From positions 1-64,000 of the forward strand of contig DATJTI010000071.1 in NCBI GenBank assembly GCA_035503615.1: DNA of 64,000 nt, written 5' to 3'. The stretch's first letter is position 1, and every line of letters begins with the position of its first letter. A program made the position numbers and the translations under genes. Below, in pieces: positions 53,815 to 62,615 of the stretch. Under the pieces are notes generated by a model. That model made no database searches and was not told where the DNA came from. It saw nothing but the letters and a program-made list of their open reading frames with translations. Source of the stretch: AP-15 sp035503615 (GTDB taxonomy: Bacteria; Pseudomonadota; Alphaproteobacteria; ATCC43930; CGMCC-115725).

Positions 53815-54672
53815 ATGAGCATCATTCTGCGGCGCGGCGTTCCTGCCGATGCCGAAGCCTGCGGCCGGATCGCCTTCGAGGCGTTCAAGGCGATCTCCAG
53901 CGCGCACAATTTCCCGTGGGATTTTCCGACGCCGGACACCGCAATCGGGCTGATGCGCACGCTGCTGGCGCACCCCGCGTTCTATTCGGTGGTGGCCGAG
54001 GAGGATGGCGCGATCATCGGCAGCAACTTTGTCGACGAGCGCGGGCCGATCGCCGGCATCGGCCCGATCACGGTGGCACCGGCAGCACAGAACCGGTCCA
54101 CCGGGCGGCGCCTGATGCAGGCTGTCATGGAGCAGGAGGCACGGCGCGGCGCGGTCGGCGTGCGGCTTATGCAATCGGCCTATCACAACCGTTCCTTGTG
54201 CCTCTACACCAAACTCGGCTTCGCCAGCCGCGAGATGTGCTCGAAAATGGAAGGACCGCGGCTCGGCCTGAAGCTCGCGGGCTACGATGTGCGGCCGGCG
54301 AAGATGGCCGACCTCGACGCCTGCAACGCGCTGTGCCGACAGGTGCACGGCCACGACCGCAACGGCGAGCTCAGCGATGCGATCCGGCAAGGATCGGCAA
54401 GGCTCGTCGAGCATCTCGGACGGATCACCGGCTATGCCAGCGAACTCGCCTTTTATGGTCACGCCGTGGCGCTCACCAACCAGGATCTCGAAGCGTTGAT
54501 CGCTGCCGCACCCGGTTTCGAGCATGGCGGGTTTCTGCTGCCGACCCGCAACACCGAGCTGTTCCGCTGGTGCCTCGAACACGGGTTGCGGCTCGTGCAT
54601 CAGATGACGCTGATGACGACCGGCCTCTACAACGAGCCGGCCGGTGCCTATCTGCCCTCGGTGCTCTACTGA
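53815..54672 (+). CDS. Two-domain GNAT-family N-acetyltransferase
   Basis: A 285-residue protein. The N-terminal GNAT domain (about 3-140) shows the acetyl-CoA-binding ITVAPAAQNRSTGRRLMQAVM and the motif B region RLMQSAYHNRSLCLYTKLGF. The C-terminal 140 residues form a second GNAT-like fold without a clear CoA-binding loop. It may acetylate a small molecule or a protein. The ATG at 53815 starts the family-like MSIILRRGVPADAEACG. Its last seven bases overlap the convergent methyltransferase gene, where both share an 18-bp repeat. Confidence 0.85.
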   Translation: MSIILRRGVPADAEACGRIAFEAFKAISSAHNFPWDFPTPDTAIGLMRTLLAHPAFYSVVAEEDGAIIGSNFVDERGPIAGIGPITVAPAAQNRSTGRRLMQAVMEQEARRGAVGVRLMQSAYHNRSLCLYTKLGFASREMCSKMEGPRLGLKLAGYDVRPAKMADLDACNALCRQVHGHDRNGELSDAIRQGSARLVEHLGRITGYASELAFYGHAVALTNQDLEALIAAAPGFEHGGFLLPTRNTELFRWCLEHGLRLVHQMTLMTTGLYNEPAGAYLPSVLY

Positions 54673-56054
54673 GCCGGCAGCCCTTCCTGAGCCGGCACGC
54701 CATGCGCGGCGAGGAAATCGCGCCAGCCGGGGAAGCGCCGCCCGTCGGGCTTGGTGCCGCGGCGCAGCGCGCGCAGCAATTCGCGATCGACGGCAACCGC
54801 CGTGCCGCAGGGCAGCGCTAACCAGAGGATCTCCTCGGCACTGTCGAGCCGCTGCCCGATTGCGCGGTTCAGCCGCTCGACCGGCGCATGGCCGGGCTCG
54901 ACCGGCATCACCTCGCCGGCGGCGCACAGCGTCAGCAGAGCTTCGAGCAGGTCCGGCGCCGGCACCAGACCGGCGAGACGGCGCGGACCGGAGGCGAGTG
55001 CTGCGACGATCGCCCGCGCCACCGGGCTGTCATAGCCGCGCGCTCCGGCCGCAGTGGTCATCCGGTAATGGATCGCGGCGGCCGGGCGGCACAGCGCGTA
55101 GCTGGTCTCCAGAAGCCGCGTTTCGCGCTCGGCGCCGGCAAGGCGGCGATTGCCGCGGTCGAACACGTCGCAGCGCAGCCGCTGATCGAGAAAGAAATCA
55201 CGCAGCAATTCGCGGACATCGCGATCGGCGATACCGGCGAGCAGCGTCCGCGCGGCATCGCGCAATACCAGCGCATCGAAATTCTCCGAGAGCGTCGCCG
55301 AGCCGACCGGGACCAGCCCGATCTCGGCCATCGCCCGGCGCATCTCGGTGACATAGAGCGGCCGCCACGCGGCATGCATGAACTCATGGACGAGATAGGC
55401 CGCGGGATAATCCTGCGGCTGCGCGGCGAGCCCGGCGAGAGTGGCACTGCGCGCCAGCGCCGGCACTCCCGCGGCCGCCATTCGGCCGATCACCTCGGTC
55501 GCGGCCGCGAGCCGTGCGGCGCTGTCGCCGGCACCGACCCGGCCGAGTTCATGGACGAGGCGCTGGAACGGCAGATCCGGCATCCAGCCCGGCATCGCGT
55601 TGTAGCTGATATAGACAAGGCCGCCGGGCTTCAGATGGCGATCGATCAGGCGGCGCAGTACGGCCTGGCTCGCCGCGTCGATCCAGCTGTAGACGCCATG
55701 CGCCACCAGATAGTCGAACTGCGGCAGACGGCACCGGCCCGCCGTGGCGAAATCGACCGCATCGAGATGGAGATTGCCGATCCCGGCCTCGCTCGCGAGC
55801 CGCCGCGCGTGGTCGATATGCACGGCCATCGCATCGATGCCGTAAAATCGGCCGCGCGGATGGGTGGCCGCAAGGATCGCCGCGGTCACCCCCTGGCCGC
55901 AGCCGAGGTCGCACCAGGTGAAGCCATTGCGACGGGCCGGCGGCTCGACACCGCAACAGAGCGCCACGTGATCGAGCCAGGCCGGCGCCAGCATCGGCTT
56001 GAAGTCGCGCAGATAGGGGATATCGCCGACATAGCCGTGCAGCCCTGCGCTCAT
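54666..56054 (-). CDS. Class I SAM methyltransferase with regulatory domain
   Basis: A 462-residue protein. The SAM-binding motif I is TWCDLGCGQGVTAAIL (about residues 46-61), with the acidic residue of motif II in YGIDAMAVHIDHA and the later DYLVAHGVYSWI. The central part (about 210-300) matches the methyltransferase regulatory domain PF10119, including DFFLDQRLRCDVFDR. The C-terminal 100 residues are a helical domain. Homologues are often found with surface or secretion genes, but the substrate is unknown. The ATG starts MSAGLHGYVGDIPYLRDF. It converges on GNAT and shares its end with an 18-bp repeat. Confidence 0.88.
   Translation of the reverse strand: MSAGLHGYVGDIPYLRDFKPMLAPAWLDHVALCCGVEPPARRNGFTWCDLGCGQGVTAAILAATHPRGRFYGIDAMAVHIDHARRLASEAGIGNLHLDAVDFATAGRCRLPQFDYLVAHGVYSWIDAASQAVLRRLIDRHLKPGGLVYISYNAMPGWMPDLPFQRLVHELGRVGAGDSAARLAAATEVIGRMAAAGVPALARSATLAGLAAQPQDYPAAYLVHEFMHAAWRPLYVTEMRRAMAEIGLVPVGSATLSENFDALVLRDAARTLLAGIADRDVRELLRDFFLDQRLRCDVFDRGNRRLAGAERETRLLETSYALCRPAAAIHYRMTTAAGARGYDSPVARAIVAALASGPRRLAGLVPAPDLLEALLTLCAAGEVMPVEPGHAPVERLNRAIGQRLDSAEEILWLALPCGTAVAVDRELLRALRRGTKPDGRRFPGWRDFLAAHGVPAQEGLPAQ
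54669..54704. repeat. 18-bp tandem repeat across the GNAT/methyltransferase junction
   Basis: CTGAGCCGGCAGCCCTTC (54669-54686) is followed by CTGAGCCGGCACGCCATG (54687-54704); the first 11 bases are identical. The first copy contains the stop of the plus-strand GNAT gene; together they encode the last residues (VPAQEGLPAQ) of the methyltransferase on the other strand. Confidence 0.7.
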
Positions 56055-56158
56055 CGCCGGGGTCGCGAAACCGCTGAAACCGGCGCAACGGCAACGGCGT
56101 TTGCCTGGTGTATCAAAGGGCGAGGCGTCGGCAATCCGATGCCGGGCCGAGCGAGGTG

Positions 56159-56218
56159 GCGATGACGCGAACGGCGATGGCGCGAGCAGCGATGGCGCGA
56201 ACGGCGATGGCAGCGGGG
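56159..56218. repeat. 15-bp tandem repeat, four copies, in a signal peptide
   Basis: Units at 56159, 56174, 56189 and 56204 all begin GCGATG and share GCGATGGCGCGA-type sequence. Each unit contains an in-frame ATG, so the repeat encodes M-x-R-x-A-M-A-R repeats at the N-terminus of the small lipoprotein and offers several alternative starts. Confidence 0.88.
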
Positions 56219-56449
56219 CGAGCGGTGGCGATGGCGATGCTGCTCGGGCTCGGGGCCTGCACCATGCCCCCCTGGACGCTCAACCGATCGCCGCATGACA
56301 TCACCCTGCGCTGGTATTCGGACCGGACCCCGGACGCGGCCGCCTATCAGGTGGCGGCGTTGCATTGCGGCTTCTGGGGCAAATCGGCCGAGCTCGCCAC
56401 CACTTTCAAGGACGGCAGCGACCAGATCGCGCGCTATCGCTGCCGCTGA
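56162..56449 (+). CDS. Small putative lipoprotein with repeat-expanded N-terminus
   Basis: A 95-residue protein. A long hydrophobic stretch AVAMAMLLGLGAC ends in a lipobox-like LGLGAC (cysteine about residue 33), predicting signal peptidase II processing. The mature part has a Trp/Tyr-rich segment (TLRWYSDRTPDAAAYQVAAL) and two cysteines (HCGFWGK and YRCR). The first 18 residues, TRTAMARAAMARTAM-like, come from a 15-bp tandem repeat that supplies several in-frame ATGs; the real start may be any of these. GAGGTGG precedes the first. Function unknown; it is divergent from the methyltransferase. Confidence 0.65.
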   Translation: MTRTAMARAAMARTAMAAGRAVAMAMLLGLGACTMPPWTLNRSPHDITLRWYSDRTPDAAAYQVAALHCGFWGKSAELATTFKDGSDQIARYRCR

Positions 56450-56486
56450 AGCCTGGCGCCATTTCGGCTATGTTGCGCATTGCCAC

Positions 56487-56540
56487 GCCCTGCGCACCGC
56501 GACAGCCCTGCGCACCGCGACAGCCTTGCGCACCGCGACA
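56487..56540. repeat. 18-bp tandem repeat, three copies
   Basis: GCCCTGCGCACCGCGACA (56487-56504) is repeated exactly (56505-56522) and then once with one change (56523-56540, GCCTTG...). It lies in the 237-bp gap between the small lipoprotein and the BT1-type transporter, outside any credible gene. Confidence 0.92.
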
Positions 56541-56686
56541 GCTTAGGGAACGCGATGGGTTTCGAACCGCGGCTCACCACACCGGGACCACGCTCCCGGC
56601 GGGTCGGGATGAGCTCGCTGCCGCGGCGGCACCTCGGCCGGGATCGCGTTTGCCGCCCCAATATACCGGGGCGTGGCGGATGAAGC

Positions 56687-57982
56687 GTGGCCGCTGACAC
56701 GCCGGCACCGCCGATGGCACCACTGCCGGAGCGCCGGCAGATCAGCCGGCTGATGGTGTTTTTCGCTCTCGTCTATATCGTCGAGGGGCTGGGTCAGGCC
56801 GGTGCCGGACTGATTGCCCAGCCGCTCAACTATTTTCTCAAATCGGCGCTGGGCTGGACCCCGGTGCAGGTGGCCGCCTGGCTGACCGTGCTGAACCTGC
56901 CCTGGATCATCAAGCCGGTCTACGGGATCGTCTCCGATTTCGTGCCGCTGTTCGGCTACCGCCGCAAAGCCTATCTGGTGCTGGCCAATGCGGCGGCGAC
57001 GCTCGCCTGCCTCGCCGTCACCCGCATGACCCGCCCCACGGCACTCCTGCCGGTGCTGCTGCTGACCGCTTATGCGATGGCGATTTCGAGCACGTTGTGC
57101 GGTGCGGTGCTGGTCGAGAACGGCCAGCGGCTCAATGCCAGCGACCGCTTTGTCAACCAGCAATGGCTGTGGTTCAATATCGCGGCGATGGCCAGCGCCT
57201 TTGTCGGCGGTGAACTGGTTCAGCACCTGTCGCCGGCGGGCGCCTTGCACGGCGCCGCGGCGATCATCGCGGTCGCCCCGCTGCTGGCGATCTTCGGCAC
57301 CCTGTTTCTGATCGACGAGGTGCCGAGCCGGCTCGACGTCGCCGAGTTGAAGCGCACGTTTCGCGCGCTCCTTGCCGCTTTCACGCTGCGCGAGCTGTGG
57401 GTCATCGGGCTATTTCTGTTCCTTTATTACCTCAACCCGGGGTTTGGCCTGCCGCTCTATTACTACATGACCGACAGCCTCAAGTTTTCCCAGGCCACCA
57501 TCGGCATGCTGGGTGCGATCAACTCGGCCGGCTGGATCATCGCGGCGCTGCTCTATCGCCGCTTCCTCGGCGGCCTGACCGCAAAGCAGCTATTGAATGC
57601 GAGCATCCTGTTCGGCACCGTCACCACCACCTCGTTTCTGCTGCTCACGAGCCCCGCAAGTGCGGTGGTCATCAATTTTTTCAGCGGCATGGCCGGCATG
57701 GTGGCGTTTGTCGCGACGTTGACGCTGGCGGCGGATTACTGCCCCGAGCGCGCCGAGGGGTTTGCCTTTGCGGCATTGATGTCGCTCCTGAACCTGTCCT
57801 CGACGCTGTCCGGCAATATCGGCTCGTTTCTCTACGAGCACGCCTTCCACAACCGGCTGGCGCCGCTGATCGTCGTATCGGCGGCCTCGACCGCGGTGAT
57901 CCTGGCGCTGGTGCCGCTCCTGCGCCTCGGCAGCAAGGTCGCGGGCGAGCCGGCGCGCGCCGCTGCAACCGGCGCCGGCTAG
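56687..57982 (+). CDS. Folate-biopterin transporter (BT1)-family MFS protein
   Basis: A 431-residue inner-membrane protein with about 12 transmembrane segments. The N-terminal block GLIAQPLNYFLKSALGWTPVQ, the segment LPWIIKPVYGIVSDFVPLFG and YRRKAYLVL are the signature of the BT1/FBT family, which in known members carries folates, biopterin or S-adenosylmethionine. Bacterial and cyanobacterial members mostly have unproven substrates. The start is probably GTG 56687 (AAGC before it); ATG 56714 is an alternative. It lies alone between the repeat-bearing gap and the convergent deacetylase gene. Confidence 0.85.
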   Translation: MAADTPAPPMAPLPERRQISRLMVFFALVYIVEGLGQAGAGLIAQPLNYFLKSALGWTPVQVAAWLTVLNLPWIIKPVYGIVSDFVPLFGYRRKAYLVLANAAATLACLAVTRMTRPTALLPVLLLTAYAMAISSTLCGAVLVENGQRLNASDRFVNQQWLWFNIAAMASAFVGGELVQHLSPAGALHGAAAIIAVAPLLAIFGTLFLIDEVPSRLDVAELKRTFRALLAAFTLRELWVIGLFLFLYYLNPGFGLPLYYYMTDSLKFSQATIGMLGAINSAGWIIAALLYRRFLGGLTAKQLLNASILFGTVTTTSFLLLTSPASAVVINFFSGMAGMVAFVATLTLAADYCPERAEGFAFAALMSLLNLSSTLSGNIGSFLYEHAFHNRLAPLIVVSAASTAVILALVPLLRLGSKVAGEPARAAATGAG

Positions 57983-57995
57983 GGCCAGTTCGGGA

Positions 57996-58895
57996 TCAGG
58001 CCCTGCCGGGAAGCGTCCCCGCCGGCAGGCTCTCGCAATAGCGGGCGATCTCGCCGGGGGTCGTGATCCACAACTCCTCGCGACGCTCGAGAATGTGGCG
58101 CACCGCGCCGCGAAAGGCGTGCAGGCGGAATGGCTGGCCGATAATGAACGGGTGCACCGAGACCGCGAAGACCAGCGGGTATTTCCGCGACTGCACCAGC
58201 ATCTCGTCGAACTGGTCGATGACCATCTCGGCGAATTGCCGCCCGGTATGTCGGCGGAAGACCAAGGACGGCGAGTCGTTCAATTCGAGCGGATAGGGCA
58301 CCGACAGGATCGGGCCCGACCGGGTGCGCATCCACACCGGCTGGTCGTCGATCGCCCAGTCCATGACATAGCGGTAGCCGGCCTCCTTCAACAGGTCGAG
58401 GGTCACGCCGCTCTGCGCGATGTATGGGCCGAGCCAGCCCTCGGGGCGCCGGCCCGACAGCCGGGCCACGATCTCGGTGCATTCGGCGATCAGCCGCGCT
58501 TCGTCCTCCTCCCACAGCCCGTCCTGGCGCTCGGAATTGGTGCGGCCGTGGCCGACATACTCGTCGCCGCGGGCGTTGAGGCGCAAGGCGATGTCGGGGC
58601 AGGCTTCGAGCACTGCCGAGTTGACATTGTGCGCGCCGGGCAGGCCGAACTCGTCCAAGAGGTCGAGATAGGACCACAACCCGACGCGGTTGCCATAGTC
58701 GCGCCAGGCATAGTTGCGCTGGCTCTGCGCTGCCGCCGCCCCGGTCGAATCGCTGCCGAGCCCGGCGCCGAACGCGAAATATTCGATGTTGTTGTTGAAG
58801 GTCACGGCGAGCCGCTTGCCCTCGGGCCAGTCATAGAGCGGCCGCTTGTGGATCGGCACGTAGTCGTACCGGTTGTGCGCGGGCAGTTTCATCAC
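57996..58895 (-). CDS. NodB-fold polysaccharide deacetylase-like (PuuE-type) protein
   Basis: A 299-residue protein with a NodB-like barrel. The usual metal-binding motif I (TFDDG) is replaced by VTFNNNIEYFAFGAG, and the later region VHPFIIGQPFRLHAFRG holds His residues as in allantoinase PuuE-like and similar amide hydrolases. The GHGRTNSE and YVMDWAIDDQPVWM segments are also characteristic. Members act on small amides as often as on sugars; the changed motif I argues against an ordinary zinc chitin deacetylase. Its neighbours, enoyl-CoA hydratase and an MFS pump, suggest small-molecule catabolism. Substrate unknown. Confidence 0.82.
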   Translation of the reverse strand: MMKLPAHNRYDYVPIHKRPLYDWPEGKRLAVTFNNNIEYFAFGAGLGSDSTGAAAAQSQRNYAWRDYGNRVGLWSYLDLLDEFGLPGAHNVNSAVLEACPDIALRLNARGDEYVGHGRTNSERQDGLWEEDEARLIAECTEIVARLSGRRPEGWLGPYIAQSGVTLDLLKEAGYRYVMDWAIDDQPVWMRTRSGPILSVPYPLELNDSPSLVFRRHTGRQFAEMVIDQFDEMLVQSRKYPLVFAVSVHPFIIGQPFRLHAFRGAVRHILERREELWITTPGEIARYCESLPAGTLPGRA

Positions 58896-58964
58896 GGCGC
58901 CGCTATTGGCATCGCAAGGAGTGCAGCGATACGACGGCCGCGACGCTCGGATCTCGGCGGCACG

Positions 58965-59765
58965 TCAGCGTCCGGTGAATGCCGGTTTGCGCTTTTCCAT
59001 AAAGGCGGTGCGGCCTTCGGCGTAGTCGGCGCTGGCAAAGCAGTCGTCGACGAGCCGCTTGCACAAGGCGAGGTCGCGCGCATTCTCGTCCTTCAGCGCC
59101 TCCCGGATTGCGACCTTGGCCGCGCGCACGGTCAAGGGCGCATTGGCCGCGATCATTGCGCAATAATCGGCAACATAGCTTTCGAGCGTGTCGGCCGGAA
59201 CCACCCGGTTGACGAGGCCCATGCCCAGCGCCTCCTCCGCGGTGAACTGGCGCGCGGTGTAGAAGATCTCGCGGGCAAGAGCGGGGCCGACCAGATCGAC
59301 CAGCTTCTTGATCCCGTCATAAGCGTAGCCGAGGCCGAGCTTCGCTGCCGGGATGCCGAATTTCGAACCCTCGGCGGCAATCCGCAGATCGCAGGCGAGT
59401 GCCGTGCCGACCCCGCCGCCGATGCAATAGCCGCGGATCATCGCGATCGTCGGCTTCAGCGTCTCCTGCAGGCGCAGCCGTGCACCTTCCGAGATTTTCG
59501 CATAGGCCGCAGCCGCCTCCTCGGAGGCACGGCGCTCCTTGAATTCGGAGATATCGGCGCCGGAGACAAAGGCGCGCCCGCCGGCGCCGCTGACGACGAT
59601 CACCCGGATCGCCTCGTCGGCCTCGAAATCGTCGATGATCTGCGCCACCCCCTGCCACATCTCGAGCGAGACGGCGTTGTGCCGCGCCGGGTTGTTGAAG
59701 ATCAGATGGCCGACGCCACCCTCCTTGCGGGCGATCATCTTGCTGGTCAGCGGCTGGTCGAGCAT
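58965..59765 (-). CDS. Enoyl-CoA hydratase/isomerase family protein
   Basis: A 266-residue crotonase-fold enzyme. The CoA-binding and oxyanion-hole motifs are GGRAFVSGADISEF (about residues 58-71) and RGYCIGGGVGTALACDLRI (about 102-120). The usual catalytic Glu region reads KLGLGYAYDGIKKLVDLVG; the canonical second Glu (PGxGGTQRL) is absent, so the reaction may be isomerisation, hydrolysis or an atypical hydration. GAGGAG lies twelve bases before the ATG at 59765, upstream of which the frame is Arg-rich. The MFS gene that precedes it on the same strand, 106 bp away, may share its function. Confidence 0.88.
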   Translation of the reverse strand: MLDQPLTSKMIARKEGGVGHLIFNNPARHNAVSLEMWQGVAQIIDDFEADEAIRVIVVSGAGGRAFVSGADISEFKERRASEEAAAAYAKISEGARLRLQETLKPTIAMIRGYCIGGGVGTALACDLRIAAEGSKFGIPAAKLGLGYAYDGIKKLVDLVGPALAREIFYTARQFTAEEALGMGLVNRVVPADTLESYVADYCAMIAANAPLTVRAAKVAIREALKDENARDLALCKRLVDDCFASADYAEGRTAFMEKRKPAFTGR

Positions 59766-59870
59766 GGTGCGCTTTCGCTCCTCGATAGGTTCCGGCACTG
59801 TGGCAGATCGCGGCCCGGCGCGCACCCACCCAATGTGGTGGCGGCCGGGGTTATTGGGGTGGTGGCGGGA

Positions 59871-61175
59871 TTATTCGCCGGCCATCGCCAGACCGCCGAT
59901 TCCGGCGCCGCTCTCGACCGGACGGTCGGGCCGCATCCAGAAGGTCATGACGACGCCAAACAGCAGCAGCCCGACCGAGACGGCGAAGGGCAGCGTCCAA
60001 TTGCCGGTCGCTTCGAGGATCAGGCCGAAGACCAGCGGCGACAGGATGCCGGCGACGGCACCCGCCGCGTTCATCAGCGCACTGGCGGTGCCGGCGTAAT
60101 CGGGTGCTATATCCATCGTTGCGGTCCACATCGGCGAGATCGCCAGGTCGAGAAAGAATAGCGCCAGCGTGAAGCTGACCAGCCCGATGACCAAATCATG
60201 GACCAGGATCGCCGGCAGCAGCGCCGCGACGGCAAGGCCGAGGCTGACTGCGACGGAAAGCGAACGGGCGATCTGCAGGCTGCGGGTGCGCCGCAGCAGA
60301 TAGTCGCTGACGATGCCGCCGGACAATTCCGCAATCATCGCGAAAAAGAACGTCACTGCGTAAAACAGCGACGATTTCTTGAGGTCGAGCCCGTAGTTTT
60401 TCGAGAACAGCGACGGCATCCAGGTCACATAGAGCCAGCCGGTCCAGCCCATGCAGAAATAGACGATCATCATCGGCGTCATGCGCGGGACCAGCCGCCG
60501 CCACGGCACCGGGCCGGAGGCGATCGAGCGGCCGGCCGCAGCGCTGGGCAAGCCGGCGAGATCGCCGGTGGTCATATCGGGATGCTCGCACGGATCGTCG
60601 CGGAAATACCACCACCACAGCACCGCCCAAAATGCCGACAGCGTGCCCAGCGCGACAAACGAAAAGCGCCAGGAGTACCAGGTGATCAGCAGCGCCACGA
60701 TCGGTGCTGCGACACCCGCGCCGATCCGCCCGGCGGCATGGGTGATGCCGACCGCGACGCCGCGCGCGGCAAGCGGCGTCCATTGCGACAGCGCCCGGGT
60801 CGCGGCCGGGAAGGTCGCCCCCTCGCCCATGCCGAGCACCAGCCGCACCGCGAAGAGCGAGAGGAGCCCGCCGACCGCACCCGTCAGCACCGTTGTCAGT
60901 GCCCAGACCAGCGCGCAGACGGCGAGCGTCAGCCGCGCCCCGAACCGGTCGGCGATCCAGCCGCCGACCAGCTGAAACGGGGCATAGGCATAGTTGAAGG
61001 CGGAAAACGCGACACCGAGCGCGATGTTGCTGAGACCCAGGTCCTTCTGCATGACCCCTGCGGCCGCGGCGAGGTTGACCCGGTCGACAAACACGATGAC
61101 GTACATCAGGCAGAGGATCGCCAGGAAGTTCCGGGTGGCGCGACCGCCCAGCACGAACAGCATGATGATGCTCAC
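59871..61175 (-). CDS. MFS transporter, anion:cation symporter-like
   Basis: A 434-residue inner-membrane protein with about 12 transmembrane segments, resembling the ACS family (galactonate, phthalate, hexuronate transporters). The TM1-TM2 region has YVIVFVDRVNLAAAAGVM, the ACS-like FVDRVNL motif, and the loop GGWIADRFGARLTL follows. It likely imports an organic acid. The start is either GTG 61175 or ATG 61163 a few codons later; the short extension makes no difference to the fold. It precedes the enoyl-CoA hydratase gene on the same strand and may bring in that enzyme's precursor. Confidence 0.85.
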   Translation of the reverse strand: MSIIMLFVLGGRATRNFLAILCLMYVIVFVDRVNLAAAAGVMQKDLGLSNIALGVAFSAFNYAYAPFQLVGGWIADRFGARLTLAVCALVWALTTVLTGAVGGLLSLFAVRLVLGMGEGATFPAATRALSQWTPLAARGVAVGITHAAGRIGAGVAAPIVALLITWYSWRFSFVALGTLSAFWAVLWWWYFRDDPCEHPDMTTGDLAGLPSAAAGRSIASGPVPWRRLVPRMTPMMIVYFCMGWTGWLYVTWMPSLFSKNYGLDLKKSSLFYAVTFFFAMIAELSGGIVSDYLLRRTRSLQIARSLSVAVSLGLAVAALLPAILVHDLVIGLVSFTLALFFLDLAISPMWTATMDIAPDYAGTASALMNAAGAVAGILSPLVFGLILEATGNWTLPFAVSVGLLLFGVVMTFWMRPDRPVESGAGIGGLAMAGE

Positions 61176-61304
61176 TCCCGCCGTGTGAGGCAGAGTGTCG
61201 CAGATCGGCGGTTGCGCAGACCGGCTGATTGTTCAGGGCCGCCATGTCGGCCGGAGCGGGGACCGGCGGGGCTTCTGCTTCCCTTGGATCCCCGGCACCC
61301 CGGT

Positions 61305-61736
61305 TCAGCGTGGCGGCAGTTGGAGGCGCGGGATCTCGATCGCCGGGCAGCGGTTCATCACAACCTTCAGCCCATGGGCTTCGGCGCGGGCGGCGGCTGC
61401 GTCGTCGCGTACACCCAGTTGCAGCCACACCGTCTTGGCGCCAATCGCGATCGCCGCATCGACCGCGTCGCCGGCGAGTTCGCTGCGACGGAACACATCG
61501 ACGAGATCAACGGGCTCGCCGACATCGGCGAGTGCCGCCAGGCAGGTTTCGCCGTTGATGATCATGCCGGCGGCATTCGGGTTGACCGGGATCGCGCGGT
61601 AGCCGTGGCGCTGCAGATAGGCCATGACCCGGTGGCTCGGCCGCTCGCGCCGCGGGCTTGCACCGACCACCGCGATCGTCCGTGCACTCGTCAGGATGTC
61701 GCGCAGATAGGCGTCGGAATAGTCGTCGTGGTCCAT
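61305..61736 (-). CDS. CoA-binding domain protein (YccU-like)
   Basis: A 143-residue single-domain protein with a Rossmann-like CoA-binding fold. The phosphate-loop segment TIAVVGASPRRERPSHRVM and VDVFRRSELAGDAVDAAIAIG, plus the C-terminal VVMNRCPAIEIPRL, match the YccU/CoA_binding family. It binds CoA or a derivative, with no known enzyme activity, and may be a regulatory or partner subunit. GAGG four bases before ATG 61736 supports this start over ATG 61748. It stands alone, divergent from nothing, on the same strand as its neighbours. Confidence 0.88.
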   Translation of the reverse strand: MDHDDYSDAYLRDILTSARTIAVVGASPRRERPSHRVMAYLQRHGYRAIPVNPNAAGMIINGETCLAALADVGEPVDLVDVFRRSELAGDAVDAAIAIGAKTVWLQLGVRDDAAAARAEAHGLKVVMNRCPAIEIPRLQLPPR

Positions 61737-61803
61737 TTCGCCTCGCATCTTTCCGGCGCCGCCGGCGCCCTGTCGGCCACCGCTCTATCGGATAAAGACC
61801 AGG

Positions 61804-62568
61804 TCAGCGGCCGCTCACCGTCAGATCGACCGAGATCGGCTTGTCCTCGCCAAAGAAATCATCCGACACCAGGAATGTCAGCTGGTAATTCCCGGGTGCC
61901 AGGGCCGGCAGAACACAGGAATTGCTGAATTCGTCCTGACCGCTCGGGAAGGTGACCTGATAGGTGTTCTCGAGGTCTGGGCGGGGCATGCCGTCCTGAA
62001 ACACCTGGAGATGGATCGAGATCGCGACATCGCGCGGCATCGGATCGCGCGTGCTGGCAAGATAATCAAAGATCAGCTGACGCCCGGCACCGAGAGTTGC
62101 GCGGTAGCCGGCGGGCGCCGCTTCGGCCGCGACCCAGCCGGTGACCGGCCGGAAATCCCATTGCTCGTCGAACTTGCCGTTGAACGGCGAATCGCCGGAA
62201 AAGTGCAGCAGGTTCCCGTCGAATGTCCCGTAATGGCTGATGATGTATCCGATCCTCGTATAATCGATGCAACGCTGATCTCCATAGATCGAGCCCAGAC
62301 TGGCGAATTGCTCCCAACCGGTGTTGTCATTGGCAAACGGCAGGGGATCCTCGAAATTCGCGCGGTAATCGAGCGTGTCGAGGCGGATCCGGTTCTGCCG
62401 GGCGCAGTCGATCCCGGAATATTTGCAGATCGCGTTCTGCACCTGGGGGATTGCGATCATGCCACTGGGATCGAACCATTCCCCCGCGAGGCATGGCGTG
62501 ACGAGAAGCATCGGGACTGCCGCCAGTACCAGCAACGCAGCAGATCCGATGCGGGCGAGACGGGTCAT
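61804..62568 (-). CDS. Exported protein of unknown function
   Basis: A 254-residue protein with a signal peptide (residues 1-29, hydrophobic LLVLAAVPMLLV, cleaved near CLAGEW). The mature protein has four cysteines (AICKYSGIDCARQ, QRCIDY and NSCVLP) and ends in a beta-rich domain with LPALAPGNYQLTFLVSDDFFGEDKP. No family was recognised; the arrangement suggests a periplasmic or outer-surface protein with disulfides. I choose ATG 62568 because it puts the signal peptide at the N-terminus; a longer frame to 62631 would add 21 Arg/Ala-rich residues and overlap the crotonase gene. Confidence 0.7.
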   Translation of the reverse strand: MTRLARIGSAALLVLAAVPMLLVTPCLAGEWFDPSGMIAIPQVQNAICKYSGIDCARQNRIRLDTLDYRANFEDPLPFANDNTGWEQFASLGSIYGDQRCIDYTRIGYIISHYGTFDGNLLHFSGDSPFNGKFDEQWDFRPVTGWVAAEAAPAGYRATLGAGRQLIFDYLASTRDPMPRDVAISIHLQVFQDGMPRPDLENTYQVTFPSGQDEFSNSCVLPALAPGNYQLTFLVSDDFFGEDKPISVDLTVSGR

Positions 62569-62615
62569 CTTGAAGCGAAGTGCGGCGGCGATCGCGGCCG
62601 CAGAGGATCGGCGCC

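Noticed and set aside
56487..56540. Coding of an LRTATA repeat protein in the 56295-56546 frame
   Set aside because: The frame overlaps the lipoprotein gene out of phase and has no Shine-Dalgarno; the repeat is better seen as intergenic.
58095..60161. 688-codon plus-strand open frame
   Set aside because: It crosses the deacetylase, enoyl-CoA hydratase and MFS genes antisense, with no recognisable domain; a GC-rich artefact.
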